Shown here one piece after another: positions 54,501-61,639 of a stretch of 64,000 bases of DNA (its first letter is position 1; each line of letters starts with the position of its first letter). This stretch comes from Alphaproteobacteria bacterium bin52. Its GTDB lineage: Bacteria > Pseudomonadota > Alphaproteobacteria > Thalassobaculales > Thalassobaculaceae. The notes beneath the pieces were generated by a model that saw only the letters and a list, made by a program, of their open reading frames with translations, was not told where the DNA came from and made no database searches. The position numbers and the translations under genes were made by a program. The stretch lies in NCBI GenBank assembly GCA_002238645.1, contig MPMT01000008.1, forward strand, positions 1-64,000, read 5' to 3'.

Positions 54501-55248
54501 CTGCCTGCTTGGTCCCGAACGAACCGCCGGAATCAGGCGGGGTCCGAATCCGCAGGCGGTTGCCGGGGACCCCGAGTGCTCGGGCCATCACCGTGTGTAG
54601 CGTGTAGGGTCCCTGGAAGTTTGCAGTGACGTCGTAGCTGTAATCGCCCTCGCGCCAGGCGGCAACCACCGCGAAGGTTTCGACCGGCGTGCAGGCGTTG
54701 CGCGGGTAGCGAACCGTGGTGGAGACCACGTGGTCGGCTGCCGCGAAGGCGCCGTCGGGATCACCGTAGCTGAAGCTGCGCTCGTGCAGCAGGTTGGAAC
54801 CGGCGTCTGGATGCAGCACCGGTGCTCCGGGCGCGAGCGCGCCGTCCGTGTCCATCACCGGCGCGAGGGGCTCGCAGGCGACCTCGATCCGTCCGGCGGC
54901 GTCCTCGGCCAGGTACCTGTTCTCCGCCACCACCAGGGCCACCGCCTCGCCCACGTACCGGACCCGGTCGATCGCGAGCGCGTACTGGTGTGCCGCCACC
55001 CTGACACCGCAGAGGAACGGGGAGCTGAGCCGCGCGACGTCGGCCCCGGTCACGATCGCGCGCACACCCGGCATGGCCGCGGCTGCGGCGGTGTCGACGC
55101 CGACCAGTCGGGCATGGGCATGCGGGGAGCGCACGAACGCGGCATGCAGGCAGCCCGGCGGTTCGGCGAGGTCGTCGGCGAAGCGACCGTCACCGATCAG
55201 GAGCGAGGGGTCCTCGACCCTGGGCACAGAGGTTCCGACCGTGGTCAT
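51499..55248 (-). CDS. Three-domain fusion: molybdopterin subunit, SRPBCC (CoxG-like) domain and FAD subunit
   Basis: A 1249-residue open frame from ATG 55248 (MTTVGTSVPRVEDPSLLIGD). Residues 1 to about 800 are a xanthine-oxidase-family molybdopterin subunit (GGSFGTKQAVF, GLMRGFGGPQ, IPQGQGH, GARGLGEGN with the catalytic-type Glu). About 800-960 resemble a CoxG/SRPBCC domain (LWAIITDPEHLVRLIPGC). Residues 974-1249 are a complete FAD subunit starting MKPASFAYARPDTLDEAL with LAGGQSLAAMLN. The normal separate start of the FAD subunit (ATG 52329) is present, but no stop precedes it. It lacks the Cys loop of CO dehydrogenase, so it is probably a hydroxylase or CoA-thioester dehydrogenase. The 2Fe-2S gene overlaps its end. 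Confidence 0.85.
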   Translation of the reverse strand: MTTVGTSVPRVEDPSLLIGDGRFADDLAEPPGCLHAAFVRSPHAHARLVGVDTAAAAAMPGVRAIVTGADVARLSSPFLCGVRVAAHQYALAIDRVRYVGEAVALVVAENRYLAEDAAGRIEVACEPLAPVMDTDGALAPGAPVLHPDAGSNLLHERSFSYGDPDGAFAAADHVVSTTVRYPRNACTPVETFAVVAAWREGDYSYDVTANFQGPYTLHTVMARALGVPGNRLRIRTPPDSGGSFGTKQAVFPYVVALSIAARIARRPVKWIEDRLEHLAAATAATSRTTTLRAAVDGDGVVRALDWDQVEDCGAWLRAPEPATLYRMHGNMTGPYAIGSVRIRNRVVVSNRTPTGLMRGFGGPQVYFALERLMDRAAAELGLDALELRRRNLVPADAMPCTTAPGAVLDGGDYAATVDRAVRDGGLAELERRRDAARGEGRLYGIGHAMVVEPSISNMGYITTLLTAEQRARAGPKNGALATATVAVDPSGAVTVSAASIPQGQGHRTVLAQVVGDELGLAPSQVATVSEHDTLKDAWSIASGNYSSRFAGAVAGAASLAAARIAERLRSAAATELNTTAEKIKLADGMARARDNPDNAVPLNRLAAQAHWAPLSASPGDAAGGLRETVFWTPPGLREPDDLDRVNSSATYGFIHDYCGVEVDPDDGSVSIDRYVTAHDAGRLLNPALADGQIRGGFAHGLGAALFEELAYRPDGAFLAGTLAEYCVPRATDIPELIVLHDHTPSPVTPTGARGLGEGNCMSTPVCLANAVSDAIGAPVDTLPLTRPRICALIGEPEPPPPDRKPPAAPEGPELRQSGARGVAMPQSRLWAIITDPEHLVRLIPGCHSLEPTGSRSWRAVASLGAGPVRGRFVARVRFVEMHEPDRLVIVGTAEGPLGSANGRAIIRLEAAGDGGTDLAWDYAVTVSGTVAAVGGRVLNGAVRAVIDQAFARLGPEARPGARASAAPPPRGMAMKPASFAYARPDTLDEALELLAQHGANARVLAGGQSLAAMLNMRLVQPRVLVDISGLALLDTIDADDTVMSVGASVTQAAALRWPGLAVQPLLAAALPCIGHPQTRERGTVCGSLAHGDPSAELPLVLAVLGGEVVLQKRGRRRRVAASRFQQGVMLTDIGEDELVTAASFPIRRGPLATAFREVSPRRGDFAILAVAAVADPAGVTVGFGGIADTPLVRRLEHLETDALADALNAIAWEAGGDSDMHAPASYRRHLVRRLGAATIREACDALPRA

Positions 55249-55400
55249 GGCGTATTGGTGGCAAGTTCGCCCGCTCCGCGCAACCCCGGCCCGGTATCCG
55301 GCGAACGCGCTCCTGCCCCGGTCCTCCCGGCGGGCCTCGCGTCGCGCGGTGCTGCGCGGTAGGATCGCCATTCCCGTATCAGCCGGCGGCGAGGACACCC

Positions 55401-56318
55401 ATGAGTGCACCCTACTCCGGGATCTTTCCCATCGTTCCCACCCCTTTCGACGATGCAGGCGCGCTAGATCACGACGGTCAGCGCCGGGTTCTCGACTGCA
55501 TGGTCGACCAGGGGGTGGACGGGGTCTGCATCCTTGCCAACTACTCCGAACAGTTTCTGCTGAGTGACGCCGAACGCGAGATGCTGCAGACGCTGTGCCT
55601 CGGGCATGTGGCTTCGCGGGTTCCCGTGATCGCGACCTGCAGTCACTTCAGCACCCGGATCGCGGTGGAACGCTGCCGGAGTGCCGAGGCCGAGGGGGCC
55701 GCCATGGTGATGCTGATGCCGCCCTACCACGGTGCGGCTCTGAAGGCTGACGAGGAGGGTATCGTGGCGCAATTCCGGGCGGTGGCCGAGGCGATCGACA
55801 TCCCGGTCATGATCCAGGACGCGCCGCTGTCGGGCGTGACCCTGCCGGTTCCGCTTCTGGCCCGGATCGCGCGCGAGTTGCCGACGGTGGGCTACTTCAA
55901 GATCGAGACCCCGGGCACGGCGGACAAGCTCCGCGCGCTGCTCGCGGCTGCCGGCGAACATATCGACGGGCCGTTCGACGGGGAGGAGGGCATCACCCTG
56001 CTCGCCGACCTTGATGCCGGCGCCACCGGCACCATGACCAGTGCCCTTGCGCCGGAACGGATCCGCCCGATCGTGACCAGCCACCTCGCCGGATCGCGCG
56101 AGGAGGCGGAGGCGCTCTATGCCGGCATGCTGCCGCTGATCAACCTCGAGAATCGCCAGTGCGGGCTCAGGGCGACCAAGACCGTGATGAAGGAAGGCGG
56201 GGTGATCCGGTCCGACGCCGTGCGCCACCCGCTTGCGCCGCTGCCGGCACCGACGCGCGAGACCCTGCTGCGCATGGCGCGCGACCTCGACCTCGTGGCG
56301 CTCCGCTGGGGCAAGTAG
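55401..56318 (+). CDS. Dihydrodipicolinate synthase (DapA)-superfamily aldolase/lyase
   Basis: A 305-residue TIM-barrel Schiff-base enzyme. The catalytic Lys is Lys167 (VGYFKIETPG), and the N-terminal FPIVPTPFDDAG and GVDGVCILANYSEQFLL match the family. The canonical Tyr before the substrate Pro is absent: the usual YNxP is IQDAP (138-142), so it is unlikely to be a lysine-pathway DHDPS. It may be a sugar-acid dehydratase or another lyase. It is divergent from the molybdenum fusion gene, with 152 bases between them. No partner gene reveals its pathway. Confidence 0.82.
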   Translation: MSAPYSGIFPIVPTPFDDAGALDHDGQRRVLDCMVDQGVDGVCILANYSEQFLLSDAEREMLQTLCLGHVASRVPVIATCSHFSTRIAVERCRSAEAEGAAMVMLMPPYHGAALKADEEGIVAQFRAVAEAIDIPVMIQDAPLSGVTLPVPLLARIARELPTVGYFKIETPGTADKLRALLAAAGEHIDGPFDGEEGITLLADLDAGATGTMTSALAPERIRPIVTSHLAGSREEAEALYAGMLPLINLENRQCGLRATKTVMKEGGVIRSDAVRHPLAPLPAPTRETLLRMARDLDLVALRWGK

Positions 56319-56986
56319 CATCGGCCTCCGTCCGGAATTCCACGGTCCGTCCGTCGCCCGGACACTGTCACGCAGGGGGTCCGGTCCCGAACCCTCGTGG
56401 AGTTCCCGCCAAAAGTGCAGCAAGCTCCGGCTCGACCGGATCCCGGTGGCCTGGAGCAGGCAGCGTGGCGTTGCGGGGTACGCAAGCCCGTCGGGCGCCA
56501 GGCCGAACCGGGCATCATAGCGCTTCGGTCCAGCGGCGAGGCTGAAACCGCTCCCGGTCCGTTCCGGTGTTCGAGGACCGGGCGATCAAAGCCGAGGTCA
56601 CCAGGGCAGCCGGAGCCAGCATCTTCGGGGACGCGGTCTTTGCCTTCATGGCGAAAGGGAAGCCGGAACTTGCCGGCCGACAGCGCCTTCCCGCCGGGCC
56701 ACACCGCCTGTGCCGGTGTCGGGTACGAGCCGTTTGCGTCGAACGGGCCGGACGCCAACCGCCGGTTCGTTTCGGCGGGCGAACGCAGGAAGGTCGGCGT
56801 CCTGAGCCTTTCTCTCGAAGGGCATTTCGGCCGCATCGAGGTTCGCGGATGACGAAGAAGCGAAGAGAACCCTCTCGATGCGTTACAGCTTGTGACTTCG
56901 TGGCAGACAGCACGGGGAGAGGTGACAGGCTGGCGGATTGTGCCCTACCCTTCAGGCACGGGACGGTCCGGACGGGCGGCAGGCTG
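56319..56986. other. 668-base region without a supported gene
   Basis: It lies between the DapA-like gene and the dioxygenase gene. A plus-strand frame ending at 56852 (…GVLSLSLEGHFGRIEV…) and an opposing minus-strand frame are both open, but neither shows family features or a clear start. The composition is like the chromosome. It may hold the dioxygenase promoter. Nothing else is supported. Confidence 0.4.
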
Positions 56987-57772
56987 ATGAGACTGACGAA
57001 CACACAGATCGCACGGTTCCGGGACGACGGGTTCCTGATCCTGCCATCACTGTTCTCGCTCGAGGAAGTGGCTCTTCTCAAGGCGGAGTTGCCGCGCCTG
57101 TTCGCAGAGCGCCGGCCGGAGAATTTCCGGGAAAAGGGGAGCGACGCCGTACGCACGGCCATGGCCCTGCACTTGCGCAGCGAGGTCTATGCCCGGCTGG
57201 TCCGGCATCCCCGCCTCGTCGAACCGGCCCGGCAGCTTCTCGGCGACGATCTCTACATCCAGCAGGTCAAGGTGAACGCCAAGGCAGCCTTTTCCGGCGA
57301 CGTCTGGCAATGGCACTACGATTTCGCGACCCACCGCGGCGAGGACGGCGTGCCCGAGCCGCTCGCGCTCAACCTTCATGTGCTGCTCGACGAGGCGAAC
57401 GAGTTCAACGGGCCGATCGTCTTCATCCGCGGCTCGCACAGGCGCGGCGTCGCGCCGGCGACGCTGGATACCGAGACGACGAGCTATCCGCTCTGGGTGG
57501 TCGCCGAGGAGACCGTGGCCTGCCTGGTCGCCGAGGGCGGCCTGGTCGCCGCCAAGGGGCCGCCCGGCACGGTGCTGATCTTCGGCGACACGCTGGTCCA
57601 CGGCTCTTCGATCAACATGACGCCCTGGCCGCGCACGATCTTCTCGCTGATCCTCAACCCGGTCGCCAATGCGCTGACCCGCCACAAGCGGCCGGCGCAC
57701 CAGCACCACCGCGACCTGAGCCCGGTCGCGCCGCTCGAGGACAGGTGCCTGCTGGCGCCAGCGGCCGGGTAA
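56987..57772 (+). CDS. Phytanoyl-CoA dioxygenase (PhyH) family protein
   Basis: A 261-residue Fe(II)/2-oxoglutarate oxygenase. The iron ligands are His110 and Asp112 (WHYDFATH) and His205 (TLVHGSSINM), and Arg216 (WPRTIF) is placed to bind 2-oxoglutarate. RDDGFLILPSLFSLEEV is the usual N-terminal helix. Relatives hydroxylate acyl-CoAs, ectoine, amino acids or natural products. ATG 56987 has AGGCTG upstream and starts the homology. It stands alone, about 170 bases before the DJ-1/PfpI gene. Substrate unknown. Confidence 0.85.
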   Translation: MRLTNTQIARFRDDGFLILPSLFSLEEVALLKAELPRLFAERRPENFREKGSDAVRTAMALHLRSEVYARLVRHPRLVEPARQLLGDDLYIQQVKVNAKAAFSGDVWQWHYDFATHRGEDGVPEPLALNLHVLLDEANEFNGPIVFIRGSHRRGVAPATLDTETTSYPLWVVAEETVACLVAEGGLVAAKGPPGTVLIFGDTLVHGSSINMTPWPRTIFSLILNPVANALTRHKRPAHQHHRDLSPVAPLEDRCLLAPAAG

Positions 57773-57945
57773 CGGCGCAGCCCCGTCCGCCGTGTCGCAG
57801 CCTGCCGGAGACACGCTTCGCAGGCGCAGTTCCGGCGCTGCGGTTTCGACGGAAACGCTTCATCCGCCACACGGACTGATCTGTTGTAACGAGGTTCAGG
57901 CCGTGCGAACATCCCGTTCATTGGCAGGAATCGACGGCTCAGGCG

Positions 57946-58635
57946 ATGGCATTCAAGATCGGTTTGCTTGTCTTTCCGGATATGATGCAGCTCGACATGA
58001 CCGGGCCGCACGAAGTCTTCTCCCAATTTCCCGACACCGAGGTACTGCTGGTCTCGAAATCCCTCGACCCGGTACGGTCGAGCGGCGGAATGCGGATTCT
58101 CCCGGATACCGCCTATGCAGACTGTCCGCAACTCGATCTCGTTTGCATGCCGGGCGGCGGCGGCATGAACGCATTGCTGACCGACGGGGAAACTCTCGAT
58201 TTTCTCCGCCGGCAGGCGCAAGGCGCCCGCTACGTCACATCGGTCTGCACGGGGTCGTTGGTCCTGGGAGCCGCCGGCCTGCTGAAGGGGCGGCGTGCGG
58301 CATGTCACTGGATGTCGAGGGAGATGCTGTCGGCTTTCGGTGCGATCCCCGACCCGTCCCGGGTCGTCGTGGACGGCAATATCGTTTCGGGCGGTGGAGT
58401 GACCGCAGGAATCGATTTTGCCCTCACCGTCGCCGGCGAACTGTTCGGCGCCGATGTCGCAAAATCGATACAACTGGCCATCGAATACAATCCGCAGCCG
58501 CCCTTCGATGCGGGCTCCCCGGAAGGAGCGGGCTCGGAGATCGAGGCGGCGGCCCGTTCGGCGGCGAGCGGCCGCCAAACACAGCGCGCAGCGGCGGTTC
58601 GTGCAGCCGCCGAAGCCGTCCGGGAACGAACATGA
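57946..58635 (+). CDS. DJ-1/PfpI family protein, isonitrile hydratase-like
   Basis: A 229-residue class-I glutamine amidotransferase-like fold. The nucleophile elbow is VTSVCTGSLVLGAAG with Cys101. The N-terminus (IGLLVFPDMMQLDMTGPHEV) and GRRAACHW match the isonitrile hydratase subgroup, which converts isonitriles to N-formamides. The last 40 residues are an Ala/Arg-rich tail without homology. The IS1595-type element begins about 100 bases after its stop. The hydratase activity is inferred from subgroup resemblance. Confidence 0.8.
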   Translation: MAFKIGLLVFPDMMQLDMTGPHEVFSQFPDTEVLLVSKSLDPVRSSGGMRILPDTAYADCPQLDLVCMPGGGGMNALLTDGETLDFLRRQAQGARYVTSVCTGSLVLGAAGLLKGRRAACHWMSREMLSAFGAIPDPSRVVVDGNIVSGGGVTAGIDFALTVAGELFGADVAKSIQLAIEYNPQPPFDAGSPEGAGSEIEAAARSAASGRQTQRAAAVRAAAEAVRERT

Positions 58636-58737
58636 CCGGAGGCACCGAAGCGCAACTGCATACGCGTAACGAGAGAAAACACTCGATTGAGCCACTTGCA
58701 AAACTGCGAGCAGGCACGAGTTTAGCGCCCTGATCGA

Positions 58738-58759
58738 GGCAAATTGTTTCCTGATTACC
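58738..58759 (+). repeat. Left terminal inverted repeat of the IS1595-type element
   Basis: Begins GGCAAATTG and ends TTCCTGATTACC (58748-58759). The last 12 bases are exactly repeated in inverted form at the right end. Confidence 0.7.
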
Positions 58760-58761
58760 AC

Positions 58762-59702
58762 TCAAGCCAAGCGTAACTTGAGCATCCGCTCCGGCATTGG
58801 CGGCGTCCTCAGGGCCACGTAGACCAGTCTGGGTATGATGTCGGGCAGGTCGAAGCGACGATTGAACCGGTACTCGAACTCCGCAAGATAGCGCTGTGCA
58901 TACTTGGGGCGGATCGCATGGTCGGTGCCGCGCAGCGCGCTCTTGATGTTGCCGAGGATCGTGTTCACCCATCGAAACACAGGACGCTCTACCGCGGCTT
59001 TCGCGCCACCGGTCACCACCGGCTCATGAACGCATCCTGCCGCGGTCACACCATTGAAGCAGGCCAGCCCATCGGAGAGCACCTGTGTCCCCGGGCTCAG
59101 GTGCTGCTGCGCCCAGGCGGCGATTTCGGTGAGTCGGAAGCCCTCGACCACGGTGAGCTTCACGCGCAACGGGTGGCCCTCGGCGTTAGTTTCGACCGCG
59201 GCGACGAAAGGGGTCTTGCCCGGCGCGCCCCGCCCGCGCTTGCCTCTGCTGCGCTCGCCGCGGAGATAGACGTCGTCGAGCTGGACCGACCTGCCGAGCG
59301 GGTGCTCTCGGTCGCGCTCCATCATCACCTGCATCAGCTTGTGACGCATGCGCCATGCGGCGTTGCAGGAGATACCGAGTTGGCGATGCAGTGTCATCGC
59401 CGAGACCCCTTTCTTGCCCTGGGTCATGACGGAGATGCCCTGGAACCACACCGTGAGAGGGATCTTGGTGGAGTCAAGGATGGTGCCAGCGGTCATCGAG
59501 GTCTGGCGATGGCAGCGATAGCACTGCTGGAGCTTGTGCGTGGTCAACTGGCACCTCGGTCGTGGCCGCAGTTCGGGCATACGAAGCCGTTAGGCCAGCG
59601 CCATCGGTACAAGGCGGCGAAGCGCTGCTCTTCGGTCCCACAGAGCGAGAGGAACTCGTTGAGGCTGATTCCTTTCTGGAACTGCACCGGGTTGCGAACC
59701 AT
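58762..59702 (-). pseudogene. IS1595-family transposase, one-base frameshift in the zinc ribbon
   Basis: From ATG 59702 (MVRNPVQFQKGISLNEF) the frame gives the N-terminal zinc-ribbon start FVCPNCGHDRG and then hits TGA. A neighbouring frame continues with CQLTTHKLQQCYRC, completing the four-Cys ribbon. Then follows the DDE-type ISXO2-like domain (SVQLDDVYLRGERS, VLSDGLACFNGV with acidic residues) and a C-terminal Asn/Glu region (HAIRPKYAQRYLAEFEYRFN), ending at 58762. A single-base indel near 59553-59560 explains the break. Programmed frameshifting is not usual in this family, so it is probably inactive. Confidence 0.8.
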
Positions 59703-59770
59703 GGAAATTTCTTTCTCTATCAGTGAATTACATGGCAATATCCTATACCAAATGCCGCTTAGTTTCGAGG

Positions 59771-59792
59771 GTAATCAGGAAGGGATAAGCCT
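59771..59792 (-). repeat. Right terminal inverted repeat of the IS1595-type element
   Basis: On the plus strand it starts GGTAATCAGGAA (59771-59782), the exact inverse of the 12-base core of the left repeat, and its outer end GCC at 59790-59792 matches the GGC at the left end. Confidence 0.7.
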
Positions 59793-59960
59793 TTCCAGGA
59801 AATCCCCGTTTCATCTCGACCATCGTGCCCGATCCGGACGCCTGATCACCGGAGCCGGCCCATTCAGGTCGCCATACCAGCCCGGCCCAAGGCCCCTGGC
59901 TGCGCTCCACACGCATCGTGGCGATGGCCGCTGCACCACGCGAATACGAAGCTCCAAGCG

Positions 59961-59989
59961 TTGTAATGCGACAGCATTGCCATTAGATT
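59961..59989 (+). promoter_or_regulatory. Promoter with embedded inverted repeat upstream of the AbiE pair
   Basis: TTGTAA (59961-59966) and TAGATT (59984-59989) are separated by exactly 17 bases, a good sigma-70-type layout. Inside, AATGC (59965-59969) and GCATT (59974-59978) form an inverted repeat with a 4-base loop, overlapping the -35 end. AbiEi antitoxins are known to repress their own promoter through inverted repeats, so this is a plausible operator. AGGAG at 60003-60007 then precedes the ATG at 60019. Confidence 0.45.
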
Positions 59990-60018
59990 TCTGACAAACG
60001 AACAGGAGATATCGACCG

Positions 60019-60615
60019 ATGCGAGGCCTTCCCAAGCGCATCATGGAGTACGCTCAGGCTCTTCCGGAGGCCACGCCGTTATGTCCAGGCGCCCTGCTTC
60101 ACCTCGGCCACCGGGCGGCGATCGACCAGGCATTGTCGCGCCTGGCCCGCTCGGGAGAGCTGATGCGGATCTGCCAAGGCGTCTACATGCGTCCCGTCGA
60201 GACCCGATTCGGGCTCCGGGCGCCCCGTCTCGGCAAGGCCCTCGCCGCGCTGTCCGCACTCTGGGGCGAAACCATCGTGCCCTGCGGGGGGGCGGCGGCT
60301 AACCGACTCGGTCTGACTACACAGAATCCGGTCCGCGCGGTCTACCTGACTTCCGGCTCCAACCGCCGTCTCCACTTCGGATCGTCCGTCGTGGAGCTGC
60401 GACACGCGCCGCGCTGGCAGCTCGTGGCCCCGCACCGCAAGGCCGGCGATGTCATCCGCGCCCTGGCATGGCTCGGTCCGGAAGAGGTCGAGGATGGGCT
60501 GGAAGCGGTCCTGCCGACGCTTCACGACGAGGACCGCGACGAACTTTCGGCCGCACGAGCCACCATGCCGAACTGGATGGCGCAACCGGTGAGCGCCCGC
60601 CTCTCGCATGGCTGA
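60019..60615 (+). CDS. AbiEi-type antitoxin / DUF6088 family protein
   Basis: A 198-residue protein. The N-terminal winged-helix region is MRGLPKRIMEYAQALPEATP through DQALSRLARSGELMRICQGVYM, ending in the GVY motif typical of AbiEi/DUF6088 proteins. The C-terminal part (NRLGLTTQNPVRAVYLTSGS) matches the same group. It should repress the operon and counteract the nucleotidyltransferase toxin encoded next. AGGAG precedes the ATG. It overlaps the toxin gene by eight bases. Confidence 0.8.
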   Translation: MRGLPKRIMEYAQALPEATPLCPGALLHLGHRAAIDQALSRLARSGELMRICQGVYMRPVETRFGLRAPRLGKALAALSALWGETIVPCGGAAANRLGLTTQNPVRAVYLTSGSNRRLHFGSSVVELRHAPRWQLVAPHRKAGDVIRALAWLGPEEVEDGLEAVLPTLHDEDRDELSAARATMPNWMAQPVSARLSHG

Positions 60616-61639
60616 GGCACGGTATCAGGACCTTTCGGCCGACGATCAACGCGACGCCTTGCAGGTGGCGGAGCACGGCGGCAATCACAAGGCGCACCTT
60701 CTGGAGAAGGACATCTGGGTCGTTGCGACGCTCGGTGTCCTCTTCGACGGCCCTTTCGCCCAGCACCTGACATTCAAGGGCGGCACTTCGCTGTCCAAGG
60801 TATGGCGCGCGATCCGGCGTTTCTCCGAAGATGTTGACATCACCTACGACATCCGCGCCTTTGCGCCGGATCTGGTTTCGGGCGCCGGCGACGAGGCGCT
60901 TCCCCCGACTCGGAGCCAGGAGAAGCGTTGGACGCGGACGATCCGCCCCCACCTGACCGAGTGGGTTCGGGATCAGGCGCACCCGGTCGTCGAGGCCGGG
61001 CTCGCGCGCGCCGGGTTCACCGCAGCATTCCGGGTCGACGGGGACCGCCTTTTCATCGGCTACGAGCCGCTGTTCGAGGAGACCGGATTGGTGCGCCCGG
61101 AGGTCATGGTCGAGTTCGGTGCGCGCTCCACGGGCGAACCGCATACAATTCATCCAGTCGTTTGCGACGCAGCGGCGCATTTGCCCGGTCTGGCGTTTCC
61201 CACGGCGAGTCCCGCTGTCATGCTGGCCGAGCGGACCTTCTGGGAAAAGGCGACCGCGATCCACGTCTTCTGCCGCCAGGAGCGGCGGCGAGGCGAGCGG
61301 CTGTCCCGGCACTGGCACGATCTCGCGCGTCTCGACGAGGCCGGCGTTGCCGGGCGCGCATTGGCCGACCGCTCGCTCGCGCTCTCGGTCGCCCGCCATA
61401 AGGCGATGTTCTTCTCCGAAAACGACGCGAGCGGCACGCGAATCAATTACGAAGCAGCGGTATCCGGCGACCTGCATCTCGTGCCCGCCGGCGCTGCGCT
61501 TGCCGTACTCACCGATGACTACGCACGGATGCTGGCCGACGGCATGCTGCTCGAAGATGCCGAACCGTTCGATGCGCTGATGGAGCGGTGCACCGCGATC
61601 GAGGCGCGCGCCAACGCTGCGGGGTCGAGGAGTCGCTGA
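60608..61639 (+). CDS. AbiEii/AbiGii-type nucleotidyltransferase toxin
   Basis: A 343-residue type IV-like toxin of the AbiEii family. The nucleotidyltransferase motif is FKGGTSLSKVW (GGTSLSK at 58-64) followed by SEDVD (73-77), with a further acidic/Lys region around RTFWEKATAIHVFC. Family members transfer nucleotides to tRNA or other targets and cause abortive infection. It overlaps the antitoxin by eight bases, and its TGA (61637-61639) overlaps the ATG of the following helicase fragment, so the helicase was once part of this operon. Intact by eye. Confidence 0.88.
   Translation: MAEARYQDLSADDQRDALQVAEHGGNHKAHLLEKDIWVVATLGVLFDGPFAQHLTFKGGTSLSKVWRAIRRFSEDVDITYDIRAFAPDLVSGAGDEALPPTRSQEKRWTRTIRPHLTEWVRDQAHPVVEAGLARAGFTAAFRVDGDRLFIGYEPLFEETGLVRPEVMVEFGARSTGEPHTIHPVVCDAAAHLPGLAFPTASPAVMLAERTFWEKATAIHVFCRQERRRGERLSRHWHDLARLDEAGVAGRALADRSLALSVARHKAMFFSENDASGTRINYEAAVSGDLHLVPAGAALAVLTDDYARMLADGMLLEDAEPFDALMERCTAIEARANAAGSRSR

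Larger units (their letters stand above)
58738..59792. mobile_element. IS1595-family insertion sequence with frameshifted transposase
   Basis: About 1055 bases, bounded by imperfect inverted repeats of about 22 bases (58738-58759 and 59771-59792) that share an exact 12-base core, TTCCTGATTACC. It contains one minus-strand transposase gene of the IS1595 type. No direct target duplication is visible in the flanking 8 bases, so the element is either old or rearranged. Confidence 0.75.

Noticed and set aside
51499-55248. Annotation as aerobic CO dehydrogenase (coxL/coxM)
   Set aside because: The catalytic Cys loop of CO-oxidising CoxL is absent. The corresponding region reads GLMRGFGGPQ, as in other molybdenum hydroxylases.
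55401-56318. Assignment as lysine-pathway dapA
   Set aside because: The essential Tyr motif is replaced by IQDAP, and no lysine biosynthesis genes are nearby.
58730-59800. Target-site duplication of the IS1595-type element
   Set aside because: The 8 bases outside the two terminal repeats do not match each other, so no duplication can be claimed.
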